Assembly: GCA_015680685.1 (NCBI GenBank)
Contig: MNCI01003697.1
Location: 2,657 to 42,470 of the forward strand
Source: Gnetum montanum
Lineage: Eukaryota > Streptophyta > Gnetopsida > Gnetales > Gnetaceae
Reading direction: 5' to 3'
DNA length: 39,814 bases
A model generated the notes under the pieces. It was not told the origin of the DNA. It saw nothing but the letters and a program-made list of their open reading frames with translations, and did not search any database. Below, piece after piece: positions 1 to 10,329 of this stretch. Numbering within the stretch: the first letter of the stretch is position 1; the number at the start of each line of letters is the position of its first letter. Made by a program: the position numbers and the translations under genes.

Positions 1-646
1 AGCATCTGTTCCCACTTGCCGTACACACCCTGAACTGTGCAACTATGGCTACCAAACGCTAATCATTACTGGGATTACCACACGTAACGCATGTGCTCGA
101 AGCGGTCATGCTGAGGCACTTAACTAACCTAAGTGTGACAAGCAGCCGATTCCTTGACTAGCCGTACACATCTGTAGATGCTCGTAATCAAGTCGTACTT
201 GTCCCACGTTCTAGGAGGAAAGGGTGAGAGAATCTAATCGCGATGAGTAGCCGATTCCTTGGCTAGCCGTACACGTTCGTCAATCCTCGTAACCAAGTTG
301 TACTCATGCCACGTTACTAGGAAAGAAGTAAATAACATTAATTAAACCTATCCATGCACTGCAAGGTTTATCCACAAAGCTCGTCTTTATTGCCGTACAC
401 AACTTGCGTTCAGGTACAAATCTGCTCGAATAAAGAACCGTTTACTTGGGGGACTCCTACTACGGGCACATGGGTGATCAATCCACCAGAGCTTCACTAC
501 TTTACACTTATTATTACAAATGAGGGGAGTGTCACCTCTTATTTATAGATTTGGTGGTGGACCGCGATATCGCGTACGCAATATCGCAGGTAACGACGCG
601 ATATCGCGTATGCAATATCGCGGCCTATGCAATTCGTGTCTCATCA
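1..646 (-). mobile_element. LTR of Athila/Tat-like Ty3 element, truncated by window edge
   Basis: This matches the other minus-strand LTRs at 3700-4547 and 39133-39814: the start of the window aligns with about 39440, so roughly the first 300 bases of the LTR lie outside. Its sense start, TGATGAG, is at 646, and a TATAAATA box lies on the minus strand at 540-547. The sequence immediately to the right (647 on) is ORF3 coding sequence, with no polypurine tract or 3'UTR, so this LTR is an insertion into ORF3 and not the 3' LTR of element 1. Its U3 differs from the 3700 and 23529 LTRs and carries GATATCGCG palindromes, marking a subfamily shared with the fragment at 24478-24600. Confidence 0.8.
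540..632 (-). promoter_or_regulatory. LTR U3 promoter: TATA box and paired CpG palindromes
   Basis: On the minus strand TATAAATA (540-547) lies just downstream of two copies of a roughly 25-bp CpG-rich block built on GCGATATCGCG and GCGTACGC. These palindromic motifs stand out from the AT-rich surroundings. Their place directly upstream of the TATA box suggests transcription-factor sites of the LTR promoter; that role is inferred. Confidence 0.55.
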
Positions 647-2845
647 ATGGCCAAGTTAACATAACGAAGGTTAGCTAACTCCATGTATTATTTCAAATCT
701 TATATCTATAGGTCTTTTTTTTTTATCTCCACTTGGTGGACATGAGCATAACTATCCAAGATGGGTTGTTAGTCTAGATTCTATGTTGATATGGAATTGA
801 TCTAGGCTTTCACCATCTAGATTTCCTTTTCATTAATTTGTTTGTGCATGTCCACTTGATCACATAAGTGTTCCTTGAGCCTCTCATACTTCTAACTTCA
901 TTCTTCCATGCACTAATTTTAATAGCAGATTTTTATCTAATCATGCATACCTCCTCCATTGAGAAGGTTCTATTTTCTCTTGCTAAGTGGCTCATATCCT
1001 AGTTGATCCTCATCAGTTGTTCTCTCAACTAATGGATGCTCTTCTCTAGGATGTTTTTCTTCTTATCAACATTAGTTAACCTAGTGTTGTCTATAGTGAG
1101 TTGTTTATTTATCTCTTGTGCTATGGTGAGTGCCTTAGCATGTGTATATGTCTATGCTTCCGCTACTAAGGCATTCCACATTTCTTTCTTCTTCTCATTC
1201 TCCATGTGCTTATATTGCCCCATTAGGTGATTGATTTTCTATGTTCTAAGCTACTCTAGCTAATCAGGTGCAACATATTAAGTAGGATCTTTGTCTTCAG
1301 CACTTAGGATTGTGAGCTCTTCCTATAATATGAGAATTTCATTCTCTGCATTCTATACCCTAGTTTCTACCATGACCAACTGCTCATTGGTTGCTATTAA
1401 CTCTGATTACACTGCAATGACATCACCTAGGATGTCGAAAAGAGTTTTCATGACTTGCCCAATGATTAGTAGGAGTCATTGAGGTACCAGCTAGCATTTG
1501 AGCATCCTACCTCTAATTAGATCCACTAGTGGTACAATAGATATATTAAATGACTCTTTGATATGATTTGTAATCACTTCTACTACTCTTGCTACACCTT
1601 GGTGTTGCACAACCACAACTATGGCTCCTTCTCCAGTTTCAAGCACCACTTGGAATAATGCAGTGTTCCTAGAAATCTATTGTGACCATTGGGCCTCTCC
1701 TCCTAATGACAATTATATTTGTCGACTGATAGGATATATGTAAACTACAGGCTAAATAGCACTGTCAATAACTCTATCAAGGTTGGCCTCCTCATGTGTT
1801 CCCTAAGTATTAGTCTCTATGATTCTTTGAAGATGACTTAAGGATGGCTTGTAATTCTATGGTAGTGGTGGTGGAACTTGCTTTTACTATTGTTCTTCTT
1901 GTTGTTGTTGCTCTTGCTACTACTACTACTCTTGCTACTAACCACTGGGTCCTACTTATAGTTGTTGCATAGTAGTTTATGTGGTTTCCCCAACATCTAT
2001 TTTTTCTTCCACCTAATCTTTTTTTTGTGGTGCTAGCTTGAGCATTTCAGCATATAAATCATTCTAAGCCTTCTTGAGAATGTCAATGTTGTACCCTAGG
2101 ATTCTACAAAATTTGCATAGCATCTTGATGATGCAAGGGAATGGAAGTGTTAGCTTTCTTGACTTCTTTTCTTCAAACCATCTTTGGATCTCAATAAAGT
2201 AGAGTTGTACAAGGTTTGCCTTATACTTTTTCATTAGGATTGCACTTCCTCTAGCTACATACATGGATATTCTATTTAATCTTTTGTGGGAAACAAGTGG
2301 TATGTGCTAGTTTTGAAATAAATTCTCTTTTGAAGAGTTAATTCATTATACTCCTTGTCTCTTTTTCCAGATGTCCTTCTCAATTATAGTTCTCTAGTAT
2401 CTATATTTAATCTAGTGGATAGATTTGCTACTCTTACCCCTTCATTGGTCATGTCAAGGACTTCAGCTATTTTCTTAACTAAATAGAAAACTAATACTCC
2501 CTCAATGTTGACTATTGTATCTTCTTCTTTTCTATGCCATAGTTGATAGGTCTCCCCTAAATACCATTTACCATTGTTTGTAAGTATAGGCCATACCGAT
2601 GATTCTTAGAGTTGCATCTTCATCACTTCTAGAAAAAATTCTACAAATGGGCCAAAGCTCATTTCCACAATTACTGTAGTTAGGATTGATTTCTATAAGA
2701 TGACTTGGAGGTAGTCTGGTGACATTGTTAGGCACTGTCCTTATGCTTGTGGCTCTTCTACCTCTTCCTGGGCTGAATGTCCTATAGCAGGAGTTTCCTA
2801 ATGAATGCTAAAAGAATGAGCCTCTTGCACTACATGTTTTTCTTG
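647..2845 (-). pseudogene. ORF3 remnant of element 1 (globular domain plus coiled coil)
   Basis: The minus strand aligns along its length with ORF3 of element 3 (20435-23291). Clear matches are NGKWYLGETY (about 2560-2590) to NGEWYLGETY, the block at 2064-2264 with LPFPC and an LCK motif, SMEE plus AIKISAWKNE (about 920-960) to AIKISTWKNE, and ELANLRYVNLA ending at about 650 to ELANLRYANLA. The frame has many stops and shifts. The N-terminal part is the conserved globular region; from about 1700 leftwards the sequence is Lys/Glu/Leu-rich and looks like coiled coil. Homology is weak before about 2800, and the gag leader of the same element begins right beside it with no pol between. The C-terminus is cut by the LTR at 646/647; the rest should lie left of the window. 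Function unknown. Confidence 0.7.
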
Positions 2846-3539
2846 TGGACCTTGTTCTCACCTTCATGGTCATGGTCAAAGCTAGAAGAAGAAGAAGATA
2901 ACAAAGGGAAAGAGGAAGGAGGACTAGCACCACCATAATACCTACTATTTCCTCTTCAGTAACCGTGACCATGATCACTATCATACTTCTTGCTAGCATC
3001 CCTATCTTGGCTTGCCCCTCCAGATCCTGCATTTTTATTGGATCCCTTATTACCACAATTAGTATTGTAAATTTTGGAGTGCAGATTCTAGTTTTGACCT
3101 TCATCATTAAAGTTAAAGAGAGGAGCATCATTAAGTGGAAGATCCCCACTAGCTTGTTGGTACAACGGGAACAGAGAATCGTTAAGTCCTTTTCCCTTCA
3201 AAACTTCAGAGCGTTGCTCTAACTACCAATCTCGCAAGCATTGTGCTTTGGTGGGCTGATAATCCTTGGTGTTGAAATCTTCCATGATATATTCCCCATG
3301 GAAGTCTTGAAGACCACATCATATAAGCATTTGATAAAGCATTGCAGAAGTAGCACGATCGGGTAGCAACACAATATTGCCTTCCATGTCATGCCACTGC
3401 AGATGTTCATCCTAGTGTAAGATGAAGGTAAAGTTCAACACATACTCATCAAGATGAGTATATGTAATTTGGTACTATTGAGGCTTTGATGGAGGTTATT
3501 AGGCTTGGGTGGAGAAGCTCTCTTGTGAGAAGAACACAT
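2846..3539 (-). pseudogene. gag N-terminal region of element 1
   Basis: This aligns with the gag N-terminus of element 2 (about 12040-12721). An ATG survives at 3539-3537 (MCSSHKR), where element 2 has GTG (VSSSHKR). Downstream comes a conserved region with DEHLQWHDMEGNIVL, then LYQQASGDLPLNDAP, then a charged stretch rich in Asp, His, Arg and Ser. A frameshift and several stops break it. The homology ends at about 2850 and ORF3-like sequence follows at once, so the gag core, zinc knuckle and all of pol are missing. The part before the gag core has no family I recognise; it is probably a long disordered N-terminal extension. Confidence 0.65.
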
Positions 3540-3686
3540 TGTCGATTAGTGAAACAAAAATCATAATGTGCTTTAAGAATTTGATATAGTAATTGTAACA
3601 CTAGATATGACTCTTAGGTTCATTCCAATGATTTAAATATTTTCACTAGATCCTAGATAGCACATAAAACAACAAAAAGGTCCCTA

Positions 3687-3698
3687 TAAATGATGTCA
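3687..3698 (-). other. degraded primer binding site of element 1
   Basis: It lies one base inside the LTR end at 3700, in the place of the better preserved site at 12867-12880. The copy is mutated (TGACATCA on the sense strand). It is recognised by position and by alignment with the other element. Confidence 0.5.
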
Positions 3699-3699
3699 A

Positions 3700-4547
3700 T
3701 GATGAGTAGTGAGGTGCCCCTATGCCCAACCATACAAATCACTAAGGCATTACGTGCGATCTGGTTGAATTCTGTGGACCTATAGTTATCTCATATACTA
3801 GTTCCCCTAGGAAGTGAAATGACATTGAGAATGTTTGTTGTCTTCCCAACTACACTTGTGAGGATCAAGGGTATGGTTTAAGTGTAATTGAGGTATATGA
3901 ATTTTTATCATTTTATGTTTTATGGATGTAATCACCTACAATAAGAATAAGGGTAGAGTAGATTGAAACTAATGTCTATTGCCTAGCTAGCCTAACACAA
4001 GTAACTACCCCACTTTCTTGGACACATCCTAAACACATATAGCACGGCTGGGCTACCAAATGTTAAACATTGCTAGGTTACCAAGTACTATATGAATGCT
4101 CGAAGTGGTCGTGCTCGTGTTCATTAACTACTGGAATTAAATTTCTTAATTAAATGCATTAAAGTAAAGAACAAGAAAGTAGAATGCATTAAAGAAAATA
4201 TTAAGCTATTCTTAGTGTTGCAAAAATTGTCAAAAGAGTTCATTTTATTCTCATCACACTACTATGCTCAGGTACATCAGTGCTCAAACAAGAACCATAC
4301 ACACTTTGGACTTCTTCTATGGGCACTTAGAAAATATTCTAACTCTAGGGAGAAGAAACAATAAGAGATTCAATACCTTGCTTGAAAACTAAAATTTGAC
4401 TAATGAACTACTTGTGAAAACTGGAGCCCATGCATGGTATTTATAGACTCAGGGTATATACCTTGATGTTGGACATTCGACGATGGATCCAAATATGCAA
4501 CATTGTGGCCCCAATGTTGCGTACCGATACAAAATGGTGATTCATCA
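3700..4547 (-). mobile_element. complete LTR shared by element 1 and element 2
   Basis: This 848-bp LTR has short inverted ends TGATGA/TCATCA and a minus-strand TATAAATA at 4438-4445. Its left edge touches a primer binding site relic and a gag leader (element 1). Its right edge touches a polypurine tract (element 2). It therefore serves as the 5' LTR of one element and the 3' LTR of the next. It aligns with the plus-strand LTR at 23529-24477 and with the partial LTR at 12882-13092. Confidence 0.85.
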
Positions 4548-4562
4548 TACCCCCATGACTAA
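4548..4562 (-). other. polypurine tract region of element 2
   Basis: On the sense strand TAGTCATGGGGGTA directly precedes the LTR start TGATGAA. The same junction occurs in element 3 at 23516-23528 as TAGTCGTGGGGGTA. The G run next to the LTR is the expected plus-strand primer in retrotransposon replication. Confidence 0.75.
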
Positions 4563-5764
4563 ATGAAAACTCGTCCTCAAGTGAAGAAGAGGAGGAACAA
4601 GTTCTTTAGAACACAACATATTGGGTAGGTATGGAATTATTAACTAACATGACAAACTAATTCAGATGAAATAGACATAGAGAATCTTAGTGTCCAAGTG
4701 TACAAAATTACAATTTTTACAATAGTGAATGTTCATGAGAAGAGGAATGAACACCTTGGAGAATATCAACATCCAACACCTCTTGGAAGCAAGAAAATGT
4801 GAGAGAGAGAAGAGATTCTTCAATCATGAACGATCCTTATTGTGTGATACTACTACATCATCCTTGCTGAAGATAGTCCCACTTCCAGTCCATGCTTCCC
4901 ACTGTAATCATAATAGGATCATGATTTGGTATGTACTGTGTAATGCATAATTGTTAAATGCCTTGCCTCATTGATGGTTACACTTGGCTAAGTTGTGATT
5001 GTGCTGGTTTCATTTCTTTGATAGTGTTAGCAGAAAAGCTAACAAATAGGGTTAATTAAATTAAGTGGTCCATTAAATTTGAAAAAGTTCAATACAAGGA
5101 AATATTTGAAGAGGGTATAAGAATTCACAATAATGAAAAGAAGAATTCACCAAAAATTATTGTGAATATGTGTACAATTGGATGTCATTGATGGGTAAAT
5201 ACAAAGCATTTGATTGTAAAAATGTCTAAGGGTAAACAATTTAACTAACTCAACCAAAAGATATGCAAGTGGGTCCTTCCCAAAGTAGGCATAAGCCTTT
5301 TATGCCCTTGCATATTTTTAAACCAAAGAGTTAATGGACTCTGTGGATGATTAATGGTTATAGAAGGTTAAGTACAAAAACCCAAGAGTAACTAACTAAT
5401 AATTCTAACACATCAAACTAGGACATTGAACCAAAACATGAAACCGATAGTGAGGTGGAACATGAAGAGCATAGATGGATAAGATAGAAAGTGGAATGGA
5501 GTTCTTGATTATGGTCACATGAAGTCCCTTATGAATTTAAATGACTTGATAGGATCCATCTTTAGTCTAGACCAAAACCAACCACTTGCAATGACTTCAC
5601 ATAGACATTTAAAGATTAATCTATCCCCTAATACAAAAGAGTGCTTCCACAAAACAACCACCATTCCAAATTAGAGAAGAACTAGAAAGTGAGGAAGAGC
5701 TTTAGTTAGAGGAGAAAAGTCCCATAACTAGTGCTTATAGCCCATTTATTCTATCTATGGAATG

Positions 5765-5905
5765 TTCTTTGAATTCCCATTGTTTTTTTTATATAGAAAC
5801 CACACCACGCAAAGACACATGCATATATTTTATCCAAGGGGTATGCTTTGAATCCTCATTTTTTTTCTTGATGAGGACCACAACATGCAAGGACTTATTC
5901 AACTT
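5765..5905 (-). repeat. two diverged direct repeats in the post-pol spacer
   Basis: Two units on the sense strand each contain a core like TGGTGTGGT, an A-rich stretch, and a core like GGATTCAAAG or GAATTCAAAG. Element 3 has the same pair at about 19000-19235, so the repeat belongs to the family and not to one copy. Confidence 0.55.
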
Positions 5906-6309
5906 CCTTTATTGATTAGCATAGAATGGTAAGAAATTCATGGAAACACACATGCATCAAAGAAAACAGAAAAGTACAAAGAATACTGAATCTCCTTGAA
6001 GCCACATCTTTTTCAAACTTTTGAATCCTTCCCAATTCTGGAAACTACCAAAGTCACAAATTTATTAAAGTTGATTAATGAAAAAGGGACTACACGTTTC
6101 CAAAATAAGGAAAACCATAGAGTGTGTGGATGGGTGGATGTTATAGACTCACTGCATATTACATGAAAAAGAAACCATGTCCTAATTATTTGTAACAAAA
6201 TTCAAAGTTAGAAACCAAACACCAACAATCAAATAACAAAAATAGTACATACCACCATCAAGTAATGCATTATCAATGTACCTAGCACTTATTAACACAA
6301 AGTTAGAAA

Positions 6310-6490
6310 ATCATGTCAAATAAAAAAGAATATAGAAGAAAGTATAAATTATTTAAGAAATATCAAATGTACTACTAATTGTGTAAAATAAAAAATTATA
6401 AAATACTAATAACATAAAACTAAAAAGATGTAAAACAAAGAACATGTAAAACAAAAAGTTGTAAAATGAAAAATGTGTAAAACAAAAAAG
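6310..6490 (-). repeat. pyrimidine-rich imperfect repeat after integrase
   Basis: On the sense strand this is a run of imperfect units of the form TTTTACA, TTTTGTTTTACA and similar. It lies just after the end of the pol frame. Element 3 has the equivalent at 18420-18610. Confidence 0.6.
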
Positions 6491-6539
6491 TTGAAAAACT
6501 GAGGAGTTGCTTGATGGTTTGCATGGGTGGCCATCTTGC

Positions 6540-7925
6540 CCATGACTAAGTTGAAAGGAGGAGATCCAAAATATGGAGCATGGTTGTCGATTTGATGAGG
6601 TTGTTGTTGTGTTAGCTAGCTTATGTTCATGGAAAGGTTTAATTTGTTTAATGTTGACTAGCTATTTCTTGTTTGGGCTCTCAGGTTTATAGATCATCAT
6701 GACCCTTGAAGAAAAAGTTTCATAAATGATATAAGGTCCTTTTCACAAAATCTAGAACTTAGGTCATTAAGGTACATGTGTGGGGTTCTAGTAGAGAACC
6801 TTATCTCCTAGTTAAAATTTAACTTTTCTAATTTTTAAGTCATGACACTTTTTGTTATAAGCCTTGTATAACTTATTAGATGATAAGGCCTTGTTCTTTT
6901 TGGGCTAGAATTAAGTTAAGGTCAAGGTCACAAGCCATTGAAAGTATACAGAGTTCAAATTGAATAGGAAGTATTGGTAGTTTTCCGTACACAAGCTCAT
7001 ATGGAGAGTAGCCTATAGGAAGTTTCCAAGTTGAGCAGTAGGCCCAAAGGGCATCGTTGAGTTTTGTGCTCCAGTCCTTCCTATACTTGCTAATAGTTCT
7101 TGTCAGTATTCTTTTGATTTCCCTATTTGTAACCTCAGCTTGACCATTATCTTGGAGATGGTAAGGTGTTGTGAGTTTATGTTCAACCCCAAGCATTGCA
7201 TAAGCTTCTAAAAAGTAGTGCTTGTAAAATGAGTTCCATTTTTAGAAATTAATGCACATGGTAGACAAAACCTATTTATAATGTTTTGTTATACAAACTG
7301 AGTAGTAGTAGAAGATGTATAGTCAATGATGGTTGCTACTTCTTCCCATTTCATACAATAGTCAATAGTGAATATGATGTATGCCTTTTCATTTGACATG
7401 GGTGTGATGGGACCCATGAAATCAATGCCCCAAATGTTGAATGGTTCGAATGGTTGAATCCATTGTTGAGGTCCCTCCATTTGAGTAGTCATTCCACCAT
7501 CCTATTGGCATTGTTCACAAGAGTGGATGAAATGGTGAGCATCCTTGAAGAGTGTTGGCCAATAGTACCCTGCCATCAAGATTTTAATGGTCATGCATCT
7601 TCTAGCATAGTGTCCTCCACAAGGACCTTCATGAGTGTCTTGGAGCACATGTAGTTGCTTAGCATCATGGACACACCATCAAACCAAGCCATTGATGCAC
7701 ACCTTATAGAGGTATCCATTGATCTCCATGAAGTGCTTTACCTGGTGAAGAAACTGTTGTTTCCTTCAATGGTCCAACCCTTGTGGCATCTCCTAAGTGA
7801 GAATATGGGTAAGAATGTTATCATAACATTTTGGATTATTGGCCATTTATTTAGTTATTGCTCCAGTAAAGAGGAGTTCATTAGGAAATGTATTAGATAA
7901 TGGGCTTTCCTCCTCTTTTTCATCC
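6540..7925 (-). pseudogene. integrase region of element 2 pol
   Basis: Integrase inserts the cDNA copy into the host genome. The N-terminal zinc-binding region is well kept at about 7490-7625 (HEGPCGGH, then CEQCQ). The core begins with IDFMGPITP (first Asp) near 7420. The second catalytic position reads LISKNGTHF, so Asp is Lys (codon 7241-7243). The catalytic Glu is in NGQAEVTNREIK near 7136. The C-terminal part continues to about 6540 (GDKVLY, LWKGPYII, LVN) and has no chromodomain. A frameshift lies between the second Asp and the Glu, with stops throughout, so it is inactive. The region upstream (7700-7925) is the RNase H-integrase linker. Confidence 0.85.
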
Positions 7926-9690
7926 CGTCACAATAGAGACAAGTGATCAGCAACCACATTCTCAATGCCCTTTCAATCTACCATTGTAAGATCAAACTCT
8001 TGCAACATCACCAGTAACCATATGACACAGGGGCTTATCATTGGCTTGTTCATTATGAATCAAATGACACTATGGTCTATGTGCACAAACACCTTGTATC
8101 CAAGCACATAATTCCTAAACTTTTCTAGAGCAAACACCACTACCATCAATTCTTTTTCCGTAGTGGTGTAGTTCAATTGTGCACCCACAATGCTTAGGAT
8201 GGAATAGTGGATTTAGTATGGACATTTGTTATCATCTAATTACATCAGCACAACTTCCAAAGCATAATTCAATGCATCTATCATGATATGGAATGGTTTG
8301 GACTAGTTAGGTGCTTGTAGAATTGGAGCTTCCACAAGCTTTTCTTTCAATTACTAGAATGCTTTTTCATATTCTAGGGTCTAGAGAAAAGGAGCATCTT
8401 TCTTTATTAGTTCAACCAACAGTTTTGTAATCTTAGAGAAATTCTTTATGAATCACTAGTAGTAGCCAGTGTGTCTAAGAAATGACCGAACATCTTTAAC
8501 TATTTTTGGTTGGTGGGTTATTCCTTGGATGATCCTTATTTTTTCAAGGCTCACCTCAATTCTTGCTTGTGATATTTTATGCCCTAATACAATGCCCTCC
8601 TAGACCATGAGGTGAATTTTCTACCAATTGAGCTACAAGTTAGTTTCAACACATCATTTCAGCACTTGCTCAAGGCTGTCTAGGACTTACTCAAATGTAT
8701 CTCCATAGGTGGAGAAGTCATCCATAAAGACTTCTATTCCACTATCGATTTGTTGTTGAAAGATGATCAAGACTAGGCATTAAAATGTGGTAGGTGCATT
8801 GCATAGACCAAATGACATCTTACAATATGCAAAAGTCCCCCAGGGACTTGTGAACGATGTCTTTGCTTGGCCCTCTAGTGCAATTTGAATTTGGTTATAG
8901 CCACTATGACCATCTAGGAAACTGTAGTAGCAATGCTTTGATATTGTGTTGAGCACTTGGTCAACAAATGACAATGTAAAGTAAACCTTGAATGTTTCCA
9001 TATTTAGCAACCTAAAATTGATCCAGACCCACCATTTTCCATCTTTCTTTGGCACAATTACAAGTGGCCTAACACACTCGCTATCTACAATGGGATAGAT
9101 GAACCCTACCTTGAGGAGTTTCTTAATTTCCTCCTTGAAAATTTGCTTCCATTTGGGATTCAATTGCCTTTGTAGCTATCACTTTGGCTTCATGGCCAGG
9201 TCAGTGTAAATGTGATGCTAGCATAATCTAGGATCAATCCATATGAGTTCAGGATATGATCAAGCAAACACTGTTGACCATCTTTCAACTACCTTCAATA
9301 GCATCTCTTTTTGTTCTAGAGAAAGTCTTTCATTGATTATAGTTGGCTACTTATTTTTCAAAAATACACATTCCATTTTAGCCTGTAGCATTTCTAGTTC
9401 AAGGAGCTATTGCTTGAAGTTCTCAAGAATTTCTAACTCTTCCCAATAGGTATCATCACTTGATTCATCAAAGAGTTGGTGATGAACTTGCTCAAGTTCA
9501 TCCATGCTCATGACATATTCACATGTCAAGCTCTCAGCTAGTTCCATGCATAGTGTGCTACTTTTGGAATCACCGGTTAGCCACTAGGTACCCTCTTATT
9601 TTGTGGCTTTTGCGTATAGAAACCTTTGAATTTCTACTTCTGAAGCATACTATTTGCATGCAGAGATGGATGCTTGATTAATGGCCCAAA
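7926..9690 (-). pseudogene. reverse transcriptase and RNase H of element 2
   Basis: This is the pol part that copies element RNA into DNA. The longest clean stretch is 8780-9163, with PKKDGKWWVWINFRLLN, SFLDGHSGYNQIQIALE and MSFGLCNAPTTF, all standard Ty3 RT blocks. The catalytic FMDDF follows near 8725. RNase H follows at about 8050-8310, with DALNYAL (first Asp) and a conserved TEKELMVVVFALEKFR block. Stops and frameshifts split the frame, many at codons where Gln, Arg or Trp is expected. The sequence pairs closely with element 3 at 15390-16934. Confidence 0.88.
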
Positions 9691-9694
9691 GTTT

Positions 9695-10100
9695 CTACAC
9701 ATAATTGCACCCACTATTGCTATACGTGATGCATGGAACTCTCTTCTTCTCAATCTTTCCAAATTCATTTTCTTTAGATATTTCCAGGGAAAGATCTCTA
9801 ATGCCCATTCTTACATCTATTGTGCTTAGCCATGATCTTTCCATGATGATTGGAAAGTCCCCCTTACAGTTCTTTACTTTGATTACTAGGAAGTCAGTAG
9901 GATAAGACCATCCACAGATAGTGGCCATAATGTCTTCTACTAGTCCCAATGGAACAGTGATGAACTGGTCTACCAATTCTAATATGATGTTGCTCTTCTT
10001 AAGAGGAGGCAGGTTCCAAGTAGTGTACATCTAATGAGAAATCAAATTAACACAAAAACCTAAATTAAGAAGAGCCTTGCATGGTTCGTTTCCAGTAATC
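9695..10100 (-). pseudogene. aspartic protease region of element 2
   Basis: The protease cuts the Gag-Pol polyprotein. The expected active-site block (usually D-S/T/L-G) is at about 10050-10090 and reads ALLNLGFCVNLIS, so the catalytic Asp is replaced by Asn. After a stop the frame continues as a 111-residue open stretch (10030-9695) with LELVDQFITVPLGLVEDI and PIIMERSWLS, the expected flap and C-terminal blocks. It aligns with element 3 at 14780-15180. Confidence 0.75.
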
Positions 10101-10329
10101 TACAAATAAATTAGAAGACTTCCAAGATCAGCTAATTTCCTGGGAATGTTTCCTACATGGATCTCATAATACATGGTGTAAGTAAGCATTACAGTATGGA
10201 TCCTTGGTAGAGTTTGGTTTGAAGGAGGCCTGAAGGAATCTAATATGGAGGAAGAGGCAAGAGTAGATTTGTCAATCACGATTGTAGGTGAAGCCTTAGG
10301 TGGACTACAAGGTTGAAAGAAAGGCCTTT

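Larger units (their letters stand above)
4563..6539 (-). other. 3'UTR and long post-pol spacer of element 2, without ORF3
   Basis: The part next to the polypurine tract (about 4563-4880) aligns with the 3'UTR of element 3 (23292-23515). The part from about 5240 to 6540 aligns in order with the post-pol spacer of element 3 (18400-19760), including blocks around GCACTAGTTATGGGAC, AGGGGATAG and GGGAAGGACC. About 3.4 kb present in element 3 (promoter-like block plus ORF3) has no counterpart here. No real gene is visible; the short ORFs at 4729-4950 and 6013-6198 are chance frames in untranslated sequence. Confidence 0.65.

Noticed and set aside
354-548. 64-codon plus-strand ORF at the left edge
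   Set aside because: It lies inside the LTR at 1-646 and on the antisense strand; LTRs of the family do not keep it.
647-730. Possible polypurine tract and 3' end of element 1 beside the LTR at 1-646
   Set aside because: The sequence up to 647 translates as ORF3 (ELANLRY block), so the LTR interrupts coding sequence and is not the element's own 3' end.
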